Made by a program: the position numbers and the translations under genes. Below, one piece after another: positions 1-5,038 of a stretch of DNA of 5,038 nt (position 1 is its first letter; each line of letters starts with the position of its first letter). The stretch covers positions 1 through 5,038 of the forward strand of contig JAEXTI010000550.1 of assembly GCA_023406965.1 (NCBI GenBank). Reading direction: 5' to 3'. The notes beneath the pieces are model-generated. The model was given only the letters and a program-made list of their open reading frames with translations. It was not told the origin of the DNA and made no database searches. Source of the DNA: Chloroflexota bacterium. GTDB taxonomy: Bacteria > Chloroflexota > Anaerolineae > Anaerolineales > Anaerolineaceae.

Positions 1-11
1 TTTTGTAAGGG

Positions 12-17
12 TACAAT
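12..17 (+). promoter_or_regulatory. possible -10 box for the cluster promoter
   Basis: TACAAT matches the TATAAT consensus at 5 of 6 bases and lies in an AT-rich patch at the left edge of the window. A -35 box at normal spacing would fall before base 1 and cannot be seen. If real, transcription would begin near base 24 and give a leader of about 175 bases before the first gene. This is a guess from one hexamer. Confidence 0.22.
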
Positions 18-43
18 TAAATACTCCTTCTTTTGTGGAGGCG

Positions 44-73
44 ATGACACGGGATTCTTTCTTGGTCGCTTGA
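44..73 (+). CDS. possible 9-codon leader ORF
   Basis: An ATG at 44 opens a nine-codon frame (MTRDSFLVA) ending at TGA 71-73. GGAGG at 37-41 is a good ribosome-binding sequence but lies only two bases from the ATG, which is closer than usual. The frame covers the 5' arm of the 49-56/93-100 hairpin, so a ribosome translating it would open that stem. No run of one regulatory amino acid is present, so it is not a classic amino-acid-biosynthesis leader peptide. Short ORFs of this size occur by chance; it is listed because of its position inside a structured leader. Confidence 0.15.
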   Translation: MTRDSFLVA

Positions 74-100
74 TCTCTGAGGGGGGGTCAGCAATCCCGT
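49..100 (+). promoter_or_regulatory. leader hairpin 1
   Basis: ACGGGATT at 49-56 is perfectly complementary to AATCCCGT at 93-100 (8 base pairs). Inside it, 71-77 can pair with 84-90 through a mix of Watson-Crick and G-U pairs, including part of the G7 run at 81-87, making an imperfect inner arm. It lies in the transcribed leader if the promoter is at the left edge. I do not recognise a known riboswitch class; the hallmarks of the GEMM-I (cyclic di-GMP), TPP and cobalamin types are absent by eye. Confidence 0.4.
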
Positions 101-113
101 CGAGCCACTAGCG

Positions 114-163
114 AAACCGGCCACAAAGCACACCAGCGGAATGGCCGGTTTGTATTTAACCGG
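114..163 (+). promoter_or_regulatory. leader attenuator-like element (competing hairpins)
   Basis: AAACCGGCCA at 114-123 pairs perfectly with TGGCCGGTTT at 142-151 (10 base pairs, 18-base loop). It is followed by a short U-rich stretch (TGTATTT, 151-157), a weak terminator-like layout. The 3' arm can instead pair with a downstream copy: CCGGTT 145-150 with AACCGG 158-163 (6 base pairs plus a G144-T164 wobble, 7-base loop). The two folds share 145-150 and cannot coexist, as expected for a terminator and antiterminator pair. The pairing is seen directly; the regulatory role is inferred. The first gene starts 37 bases after the last arm. Confidence 0.4.
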
Positions 164-200
164 TATCGTTCACAAAAATTGACAGGAAGGGGGAGAGACA

Positions 201-1706
201 ATGAGGAGCGGCACATTGGCCGAATTTGCATCGATACCAAAAGCGAAAATTGATTTCCAGGTTGGACAGATCCATAGGATTGCGAGCGTCCATCGCGACC
301 GGCGCTTGCTGTTGGTGGCTCTGGTAATTTGCGACCTGCTCATGATTAGCGGCAGCTTTGTGCTGGCTTATCTCATTCGCTTCGTCTGGGGAGCGGAGTT
401 CTTTAAAGAAACCATTCTTTCGTTGAGTTTTTATCTCCAGGTTGGAACGATCCTCATCCCCGGTTGGATCTTGATTTTCTTCCTGTTCGGCCTCTACAAT
501 CGGCACAACTTGCTGGGCGGGCTGCGCGAATATTCCAAGCTGTTCAATGCCACCACCCTGGCCATGATGCTGGTGATCATTTTTAACTTCCTCACCGAAA
601 CCGTCCTGGCCCGCGGCTGGATGTTAATGACCTGGGGCTTGGTTTTTCTGTTCACTGCGGTTGGGCGCTTTGTGATCCGCCGCTTTGTGTATTACTTGCG
701 CACCAAAGGCCGTTTCTTGTCTCCGGCCATCATCCTTGGTAGCAATGAAGAGAGTAAGCTCCTGGCCGAGCAGTTCCTCGACCGGCGCGCGTCGGGCTTG
801 TCCCTGCTGGGCTTTGTGGGTGACGGCGCTCCTGCTGGAACGGTCTTTCACCAAAATCTACGCATGTTGGGCAGTCTGGACGACCTGGATCAAATTGTGC
901 GCGCCAATGGCGTCGAAGAGGTGATCGTCACCTCCAGCGCCATTCCCCCGCAAGAAGTGCTGGCTGTTTTCAAAATGTTTGGTATGACCAGCGGCGTCAA
1001 CCTGCGCCTGTCCTCTGGTTTGTATGAACTCATCACCACCAGCATGCGCGTTCAGGACGTTGCCGGAGTGCCTCTGGTGACCATTAACAAGGTGCGCCTG
1101 ACGGGCTTCGACCAGATCTTCAAAGCCATCATCGATTACACCCTGGCCCTATTGCTACTCATCCCGGTGGGGTTGGTTTCCATCGTGTTGGCCATCATCG
1201 TCAAGCTTGATTCTCCCGGCCCGGTCATTTACCGCCGCCGCGTGGTGGGGCAGAACGGCAAACCTTTCGATGCCTTCAAGTTCCGCTCCATGTATATCAA
1301 CGGAGATGAAATTTTGGCGAAGTATCCCGGTCTCAAAGAGGAACTGGCCCGCGAGCAAAAGCTCAAAGACGATCCACGCATCACCCGGGCCGGCAAGCTG
1401 CTGCGCAAGACCAGCTTTGACGAACTGCCCCAACTGCTCAACGTGCTGCGTGGCGAGATGTCGATCGTGGGTCCGCGCATGATTTCTCCCGAGGAGATGG
1501 AGAAATACGAACAAAGCGGGATGAACCTCCTGACCGTCAAACCTGGCATCACCGGCCTGTGGCAGGTGAGCGGGCGCTCCGATGTGTCCTACGAAGAACG
1601 CGTCCGCATGGATATGTACTACATTCGCAATTGGAGCATCTGGATGGACCTCATGCTCCTTTGGCGCACCATTCCAGCGGTCCTGCTGCGGCGCGGGGCC
1701 TATTAA
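201..1706 (+). CDS. polyprenyl-phosphate sugar-1-phosphate transferase (initiating exopolysaccharide glycosyltransferase)
   Basis: This 501-residue membrane protein belongs to the large WbaP/WcaJ-type phosphoglycosyltransferases, which move a sugar 1-phosphate from a nucleotide sugar onto undecaprenyl phosphate, the first step of repeat-unit assembly at the inner membrane face. Hydrophobic helices lie at about 36-60, 78-99, 117-133 and 141-155. A CoA_binding_3-like Rossmann region follows at about 173-250, with the IILGS loop at 177-181. The catalytic sugar-transferase domain covers about 303-501: a re-entrant hydrophobic helix (about 310-335), SPGP at 338-341, the FKFRSM stretch at 359-364, the Asp407-Glu408 dyad in SFDELPQ, VGPRM at 423-427 and KPGITGLWQVSGRS at 447-460. 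Length and domain order are typical and it looks intact. AAGGGGGAG at 187-195 supports the ATG at 201. The sugar cannot be read from sequence; glucose or galactose phosphate is usual. The next gene starts 15 bases on, so the two are probably cotranscribed. Confidence 0.93.
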   Translation: MRSGTLAEFASIPKAKIDFQVGQIHRIASVHRDRRLLLVALVICDLLMISGSFVLAYLIRFVWGAEFFKETILSLSFYLQVGTILIPGWILIFFLFGLYNRHNLLGGLREYSKLFNATTLAMMLVIIFNFLTETVLARGWMLMTWGLVFLFTAVGRFVIRRFVYYLRTKGRFLSPAIILGSNEESKLLAEQFLDRRASGLSLLGFVGDGAPAGTVFHQNLRMLGSLDDLDQIVRANGVEEVIVTSSAIPPQEVLAVFKMFGMTSGVNLRLSSGLYELITTSMRVQDVAGVPLVTINKVRLTGFDQIFKAIIDYTLALLLLIPVGLVSIVLAIIVKLDSPGPVIYRRRVVGQNGKPFDAFKFRSMYINGDEILAKYPGLKEELAREQKLKDDPRITRAGKLLRKTSFDELPQLLNVLRGEMSIVGPRMISPEEMEKYEQSGMNLLTVKPGITGLWQVSGRSDVSYEERVRMDMYYIRNWSIWMDLMLLWRTIPAVLLRRGAY

Positions 1707-1721
1707 GCAGAGGTGTAGAAG

Positions 1722-2696
1722 ATGATCATCGTACAGACCCCATTCCGGGTCAGTTTGTTCGGCGGCGGTACCGATTTCCCCGATTATTACCTGTCGGAGG
1801 GGGGCTGCGTGCTGTCTACCGCCATTAACAAATACATCTTTGTGATCATCAAGCAGCGCTACGATGATTTCCTGCGCATAGGCTACACCCGCACGGAAAT
1901 TGTTGAGACCGTTGACGAGATTCAGCACGAGTTGATCCGCGAGGCGCTGCGCACCACCGGCATCACCAAAGGCGGCGAGATCCTCACCCTGGGCGACATC
2001 CCTGCCGGGTCGGGGTTGGGTTCTTCCAGCGCGGTCACGGTGGGCGCCCTGCATGCCATGTATGTGTACCTCAGCCGGCTGGTGACCACCGAGCAATTGG
2101 CTCGCGAAGCCTGCGAGATTGAAATCAACAAGCTGGGTAAGCCGATTGGCATTCAGGATCAGTACATTGCCGCTTACGGCGGCTTGCGCTTTATTGAATT
2201 TCACCAGGACGGTTCGGTGACGGCGGACCCCGTGGATGTGGACCCGTTGATCAAGCGCCGCCTGGACGAAAATTTACTGGTGTTCTTCACCGGGGTGACC
2301 CGCAAGGCGGATACCATCCTGGCGGAACAAAAAGAAAATATCCATCAGCGGTTGGCATTGCTGCGCGAGATGAAAGACATGGCGCATGAAGCGCGGACAC
2401 AGTTGTACGCGGGCAACGTGGATGCGCTGGGGCACTTGCTGCACCAGAGTTGGCTGTTGAAAAAACAGCTTGCCAGCCGAATTAGCAATGGGACGATTGA
2501 AGATGCTTATCAGGCTGCCCTTGCGGCGGGCGCCCTGGGAGGCAAAATTACCGGCGCCGGCGGTGGCGGTTTCTTGCTGCTCTATTGCCCCTATGAGCGG
2601 CGGGAGGCAGTCCGTGCGGCGCTGCATTCCATGCAGGAGCTGCCTTTCCATCTGGAACCGGATGGAACCAAGGTGATCCTGAATATGCGCCGGTAA
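1722..2696 (+). CDS. hddA: GHMP-family sugar kinase, probable D-glycero-D-manno-heptose 7-phosphate kinase
   Basis: This 324-residue cytoplasmic enzyme has all three GHMP kinase signatures: an N-terminal substrate motif [18 protein letters not shown] (6-23), the ATP-binding loop [15 protein letters not shown] (94-108) and the C-terminal [15 protein letters not shown] (275-289). Asp146 in [12 protein letters not shown] is the likely catalytic base and Glu134 the likely magnesium ligand, by family analogy. [11 protein letters not shown] is characteristic of the HddA group, which phosphorylates heptose 7-phosphate to the 1,7-bisphosphate on the way to GDP-D-glycero-D-manno-heptose. Related members act on fucose or other sugars, so the substrate is inferred, mainly from the GmhA-like gene immediately downstream. 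AGAGGTG at 1709-1715 sits six bases before the ATG. It shares a close operon spacing with the upstream transferase gene (15 bases). No sign of damage. Confidence 0.85.
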   Translation: MIIVQTPFRVSLFGGGTDFPDYYLSEGGCVLSTAINKYIFVIIKQRYDDFLRIGYTRTEIVETVDEIQHELIREALRTTGITKGGEILTLGDIPAGSGLGSSSAVTVGALHAMYVYLSRLVTTEQLAREACEIEINKLGKPIGIQDQYIAAYGGLRFIEFHQDGSVTADPVDVDPLIKRRLDENLLVFFTGVTRKADTILAEQKENIHQRLALLREMKDMAHEARTQLYAGNVDALGHLLHQSWLLKKQLASRISNGTIEDAYQAALAAGALGGKITGAGGGGFLLLYCPYERREAVRAALHSMQELPFHLEPDGTKVILNMRR

Positions 2697-2738
2697 GGTC
2701 GGGTTGAAACATTTTATTGTGGTGAGAAGGAGGATTGT

Positions 2739-3908
2739 ATGGAATCGATCGAACGTTATTTAGATGAGATGCGCAGTGCCCTGGACGGGCTGCCGATGGA
2801 GACAATCGACCAGGTGGTGAATATCCTTCACGAGGCTCGCGTCAAAGGCCGTCAGGTCTTTGTCATGGGCAACGGCGGCAGCGCTTCGACAGCCACGCAC
2901 TTTGTGTGTGACCTGGCAAAAAACACCAAAAACAAAGGCTGGCCGAACATCCGCGCCATCGGCCTGACCGACAACATTGCTATGATTACGGCCTATGCCA
3001 ACGACGATGGCTATGACAATATGATGGTCGAGCAGTTAGCTAACTTCGTCCAGCCGTGGGACGTGGTGGTTGGAATTTCCACCAGCGGAAATTCCTCGAA
3101 TGTGATCAAGGCCGTTGAATTGGCCAACCATTCCGGAGCCATCACCATTGGCTTCACCGGCCGTTCGGGCGGCAAGCTGGCCAAGGTTGCGCAGGTGAAT
3201 GTGTCTGTGAACTCCGACCTGGTTCAGCAACTCGAAGATGCCCACATGATGCTCTGCCACATGGTCACCAACGCGCTCAACTGCATCCCCAAACCGGTCG
3301 AGGTGGTGATGGAGCCGGCCGAAGAAACCGGCCTGTCACTGGTCAAGGACCTCTTTGGCGATGCTGCCGCTTTGGGGCAGGCTTCCGCTGCGCGCACGCT
3401 CAACTCCCTGGAATTGATCAACAAGGTCAGCCAGGAAATGGCCGAAAACCTCAACCTTCACGATCTGCTTTCCAACGTGCTGCAATTCACCATTTCCAGT
3501 GTGGGCGCGAACAGCGGTTCAGTCATTGTTTTGGATGAGAAGGGTGATGTTGTGGACGGCATCGTAGCCTATGCGGGGAAGGTCAACCAGACTTCGCTGG
3601 ATGACCTGGATACCATCACTAAGCAAGGACTGGCGGGATGGGTGTTGTCGAACCGCACCGCCGCGTTGGTGGAGAGCACCCGCGACGATCCGCGTTGGCT
3701 GCGTGGCGAATTCGACAATTCCACCAGCGACTCTCGCTCGGCGCTCAGCGTTCCTTTGATGACTCAGGAGCGCGTGGTTGGCGTCGTCACCCTGGTGCAC
3801 CCCAAAGCGGGGTGGTTCACCATGGAAGACCTGGCTTTGCTCACGGCCATCACCATCACCATTTCATACTCGGTGACCAAAAAGCAAAAGCAGGCTACTC
3901 GTAAATAA
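2739..3908 (+). CDS. SIS-domain sugar-phosphate isomerase (GmhA-like) fused to a GAF domain
   Basis: This is a 389-residue two-domain protein. Residues 1-185 form a SIS domain of the sedoheptulose 7-phosphate isomerase type: GNGGSASTATHF (44-55), the ANDDGYDNM segment (87-95), GISTSGNSSNVIKAV (112-126), FTGRSGGK (139-146) and the C-terminal QLEDAHMMLCH helix (164-174). GmhA makes D-glycero-D-manno-heptose 7-phosphate, the substrate expected for the upstream kinase. By manual alignment with E. coli GmhA, metal and active-site positions His61, Glu65, Gln172 and His180 become His54, Asp58, Glu166 and His174. Residues about 186-218 are a linker and about 219-380 a GAF domain, with GLAGWVLSNRTAALVEST (297-314), DDPRW (316-320), RSALSVPLMTQERVVGVVTLVH (333-354) and FTMEDLALLTAI (360-371). 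The GAF part has no cysteine, so covalent bilin or iron-sulfur chemistry is unlikely, and I see no NKFDE-type cyclic-nucleotide motif. Normal GmhA is about 190 residues, so the C-terminal half is extra. AGAAGGAGG at 2725-2733 supports the start. Confidence 0.88.
   Translation: MESIERYLDEMRSALDGLPMETIDQVVNILHEARVKGRQVFVMGNGGSASTATHFVCDLAKNTKNKGWPNIRAIGLTDNIAMITAYANDDGYDNMMVEQLANFVQPWDVVVGISTSGNSSNVIKAVELANHSGAITIGFTGRSGGKLAKVAQVNVSVNSDLVQQLEDAHMMLCHMVTNALNCIPKPVEVVMEPAEETGLSLVKDLFGDAAALGQASAARTLNSLELINKVSQEMAENLNLHDLLSNVLQFTISSVGANSGSVIVLDEKGDVVDGIVAYAGKVNQTSLDDLDTITKQGLAGWVLSNRTAALVESTRDDPRWLRGEFDNSTSDSRSALSVPLMTQERVVGVVTLVHPKAGWFTMEDLALLTAITITISYSVTKKQKQATRK
3300..3311 (+). promoter_or_regulatory. 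possible internal ribosome site and start at the SIS/GAF junction
   Basis: GAGGTGG at 3300-3306 lies just before an in-frame ATG at 3309 (Met191), which falls in the linker directly after the SIS domain. Initiation here would make a 199-residue free GAF protein. The spacing is short (three bases from GAGGTG), and the purine-rich run also encodes Glu-Val-Val, so coincidence is quite possible. Confidence 0.15.
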
Positions 3909-3918
3909 TGCCACTTGG

Positions 3919-3955
3919 TTCCCTTCCACATCACCCCTGATCCGTGGGAAGGGAA
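3919..3955 (+). terminator. intergenic hairpin A, possible terminator
   Basis: TTCCCTTCC at 3919-3927 pairs perfectly with GGAAGGGAA at 3947-3955. Two further pairs (A3928-T3945, C3929-G3944) form if G3946 is bulged. It begins 11 bases after the stop codon of the SIS-GAF gene, where a terminator would be expected. No U run follows (GTTAATCCC), so it is not a textbook intrinsic terminator; it could also protect an mRNA 3' end. Confidence 0.4.
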
Positions 3956-3960
3956 GTTAA

Positions 3961-4006
3961 TCCCGGCCCGGTTCCCCGCCAGGAAAGGCGGGGGCCGGGC
4001 ATGGGA
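3961..4006 (+). terminator. intergenic hairpin B, long GC-rich stem-loop
   Basis: A very stable stem: 3966-3972 with 3994-4000, then 3974-3980 with 3987-3993, a single T bulge at 3973 and the six-base loop AGGAAA (3981-3986). An outer TCCC/GGGA pairing (3961-3964 with 4003-4006) lengthens it. It starts five bases after hairpin A and ends one base before a TATAAT box. It is probably a termination or transcript-boundary element, but no U tract follows. Pairing is seen directly; function is inferred. Confidence 0.5.
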
Positions 4007-4007
4007 A

Positions 4008-4013
4008 TATAAT
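4008..4013 (+). promoter_or_regulatory. -10 box of a likely promoter for the acyltransferase gene
   Basis: A perfect TATAAT lies 71 bases before the acyltransferase ATG, in a 176-base gap between genes otherwise spaced 15 to 42 bases apart. No TTGACA-like box is visible at a 15-19 base spacing, because that region is the GC-rich hairpin B, and there is no TG extension. If used, it would depend on an activator or an unusual sigma factor, or be weak. Predicted transcription start near 4020. Confidence 0.4.
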
Positions 4014-4065
4014 ACGTCCCCCACTCGATGTGGCCGTCATGTCGAAGGGGCGGAGCACGCCAGAG

Positions 4066-4072
4066 AGAAGGA
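4066..4072 (+). promoter_or_regulatory. ribosome-binding site that sets the acyltransferase start
   Basis: AGAAGGA ends 12 bases before the ATG at 4085, slightly long but workable. The alternative in-frame ATG at 4028 has no purine-rich site before it and would add 19 residues rich in Arg and Gly that do not resemble the family N-terminus. Confidence 0.5.
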
Positions 4073-4084
4073 TCTTTATCGGGA

Positions 4085-4861
4085 ATGACGGAACAACCAG
4101 TTCAGCAGAACCGGGCCACCGGAAAAGGCGGAGTGATTGCCGGATTGGGACTGTACATCAGCCGCCAGGCCGACGGTTTTGGCCGCTACGTGCTGGAGCA
4201 ATTCCTCTACCTGCTTTTCGGTTGGGTTCCTACGGTGATCGGGATTGGCCTGCGCGGTTTGTTTTACCGCCTGATCCTTAAGATGGATGGCTGGGCTGCC
4301 ATTGAGAGCGGCGTGCGGCTGCGCTACGCCAACCACCTGCGCCTGGGCAGGGGCGCTTATATCGACCAGGGCGCTTACCTGCATGCCTGTCCATCTGGGA
4401 TCGACATTGGAGAGAACACCATTGTGATGCACGGCGCGGTGCTGCATGTTTATAACTTCCGTGGACTGCCGGACGCTGGCATCAAGATCGGTCGCGACAG
4501 CCTGGTAGGTGAGTTCTCCATCATTCGCGGGCAGGGCGGCGTGACCATTGGCGACCGGGTATATACCTCCCCGTTCACCCAGCTATTGGCGGTCAACCAT
4601 GTCATCGATGACCCCGACCGGCCTTTCATTGAGCAGGGCATCACTGCCGAGGGGATTGTCATCGAAGACGATGTCTGGCTGGGTGCCGGCGCGGTGATCA
4701 CCGACGGCGTGCGCGTGGGCAAGGGCGCGGTGGTGGCGGCTGGCGCCGTGGTCACCCAGGACGTGCCTCCCCACACCATCGTGGGCGGGGTGCCTGCCCG
4801 GCCGATCAAAGAAATCGGTAAGGACCTGGTTGTAAAACCGGGCCGAAAGATTTTTTACTAA
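4085..4861 (+). CDS. left-handed beta-helix (hexapeptide) acyltransferase, polysaccharide-modifying
   Basis: With the start at 4085 this is a 258-residue protein. Residues about 38-66 are a hydrophobic or amphipathic segment ([20 protein letters not shown], 41-60), suggesting attachment to the inner membrane. From about 71 to 240 runs a hexapeptide-repeat left-handed beta-helix with isoleucine/valine-glycine rungs such as [45 protein letters not shown] and [15 protein letters not shown], ending in the family hallmark [14 protein letters not shown] (232-245). His172 in the loop [11 protein letters not shown] is the likely catalytic histidine by comparison with serine and sugar O-acetyltransferases. 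It probably transfers an acetyl (or other acyl) group from CoA to a sugar of the polysaccharide; donor and acceptor cannot be read from sequence. It is separated from the upstream genes by two hairpins and a TATAAT box and lies 40 bases before a glycosyltransferase gene, so it may open a second transcript. Confidence 0.87.
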   Translation: MTEQPVQQNRATGKGGVIAGLGLYISRQADGFGRYVLEQFLYLLFGWVPTVIGIGLRGLFYRLILKMDGWAAIESGVRLRYANHLRLGRGAYIDQGAYLHACPSGIDIGENTIVMHGAVLHVYNFRGLPDAGIKIGRDSLVGEFSIIRGQGGVTIGDRVYTSPFTQLLAVNHVIDDPDRPFIEQGITAEGIVIEDDVWLGAGAVITDGVRVGKGAVVAAGAVVTQDVPPHTIVGGVPARPIKEIGKDLVVKPGRKIFY

Positions 4862-4862
4862 T

Positions 4863-4875
4863 ACCTCTGCGAGGT
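4863..4875 (+). other. small intercistronic hairpin
   Basis: ACCTC (4863-4867) and GAGGT (4871-4875) form a five-pair stem with a TGC loop just after the acyltransferase stop codon. It is too small and lacks a U tract, so it is unlikely to end transcription; the two flanking genes are probably still cotranscribed. Confidence 0.25.
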
Positions 4876-4901
4876 TCAACAACTGAGAAGGAGAAAGATT
4901 C

Positions 4902-5038
4902 ATGACCATGCTATCGATTGTCATTCCGGCCTATAACGAAGAAAACGGCATTGAAGAGATCATGCGCCGTGTATTGGCGGTACGTCCGGCGCTGGCTGAG
5001 GTCGGGGTGAACGAAATGGAGTTGCTGGTCGTGAACGA
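4902..5038 (+). CDS. family-2 glycosyltransferase, N-terminal part only
   Basis: The first 45 codons of a gene running off the right edge. The protein begins [20 protein letters not shown], the nucleotide-binding first strand and loop of GT-A fold family-2 glycosyltransferases, and reaches ELLVVN at the cut, where the next residue (GA-) could start the usual Asp-containing sugar-nucleotide motif. Such enzymes are cytoplasmic or membrane-associated and transfer sugars from UDP-, GDP- or dolichol/undecaprenyl-type donors. The PAYNEE form is shared by chain-extending enzymes and by dolichol-phosphate-mannose-synthase-like enzymes, and 45 residues cannot separate these. AAGGAG at 4888-4893 is eight bases from the ATG at 4902, favouring it over the second ATG at 4908. 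The gap to the acyltransferase gene is 40 bases, consistent with one operon. Confidence 0.85.
   Translation, partial: MTMLSIVIPAYNEENGIEEIMRRVLAVRPALAEVGVNEMELLVVN

Noticed and set aside
81..87. Run of seven G as a possible G-quadruplex
   Set aside because: A quadruplex needs four G tracts close together; only one long tract is present here.
141..182. Second short ORF in the leader (13 codons)
   Set aside because: No separated ribosome-binding sequence before its ATG, and it overlaps the hairpin arms; most likely chance.
179..184. Perfect TTGACA (-35-like) before the first gene
   Set aside because: A -10 box at normal spacing would fall at about 202-207, inside the start of the coding region, and nothing like TATAAT is there.
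1..200. Known riboswitch in the leader
   Set aside because: I looked for the conserved cores of the cyclic di-GMP (GEMM-I), TPP and cobalamin classes and did not find them.
162..238. GGTATCG (162-168) complementary to CGATACC (232-238), which could enclose the first gene's ribosome site
   Set aside because: Only seven pairs across a 63-base loop, and the first arm overlaps the stronger local hairpin; expected fairly often by chance.
1464..1482. GPRM in place of the common GPRP motif in the phosphoglycosyltransferase
   Set aside because: I recall the same form in many cyanobacterial and Chloroflexota homologues, so it looks like a subfamily trait rather than a defect.
1155..2204. Long open frame on the - strand (349 codons)
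   Set aside because: It lies opposite two genes with complete, well-recognised domain signatures, and its predicted protein is a low-similarity, His/Gln-rich shadow typical of antisense frames in GC-rich coding DNA.
4028..4084. Longer start for the acyltransferase at 4028
   Set aside because: No ribosome site before it, an Arg/Gly-rich extension unlike the family, and a better-supported ATG at 4085.

Overview
The window is a same-strand stretch of a cell-surface polysaccharide (exopolysaccharide or capsule type) gene cluster: four complete genes and the start of a fifth, all on the + strand. The organism is bacterial. The moderately high GC content, the AAGGAG-type ribosome sites, the flavour of the phosphoglycosyltransferase C-terminus (GPRM, then SGRSDVSYEER, then a GAY end) and a GAF domain attached to a metabolic enzyme suggest Chloroflexota, perhaps Anaerolineae. 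This is an impression from family resemblance, not a proof; a cyanobacterium-like or other phylum is not excluded.

Layout. Bases 1-200 are a non-coding leader with a possible -10 box near its left edge, two strong hairpins, a third competing hairpin and a possible 9-codon leader ORF. Bases 201-1706 encode a membrane polyprenyl-phosphate sugar-phosphate transferase that would start a polysaccharide repeat unit on the lipid carrier. After 15 bases comes a GHMP kinase of the heptose-7-phosphate kinase (HddA) type (1722-2696). After 42 bases comes an isomerase-like SIS protein of the GmhA type with a GAF sensory domain fused to its C-terminus (2739-3908). A 176-base gap follows, holding two large hairpins and a perfect TATAAT box, which looks like a transcript boundary. 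It is followed by a membrane-associated left-handed beta-helix O-acyltransferase (4085-4861) and, 40 bases on, the first 45 codons of a family-2 glycosyltransferase (4902 to the window end).

How they fit together. The SIS protein and the kinase match the first two steps of the route from sedoheptulose 7-phosphate to a nucleotide-activated D-glycero-D-manno-heptose. The phosphatase and nucleotidyltransferase that would complete it are not in the window. The phosphoglycosyltransferase would load the first sugar on undecaprenyl phosphate, the glycosyltransferase would extend the chain and the acyltransferase would decorate it. The most unusual item is the SIS-GAF fusion, which would put a ligand-sensing domain on the enzyme at the entry to the sugar-precursor pathway. 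The second is the leader, whose mutually exclusive hairpins look like a transcription attenuator controlling the cluster.
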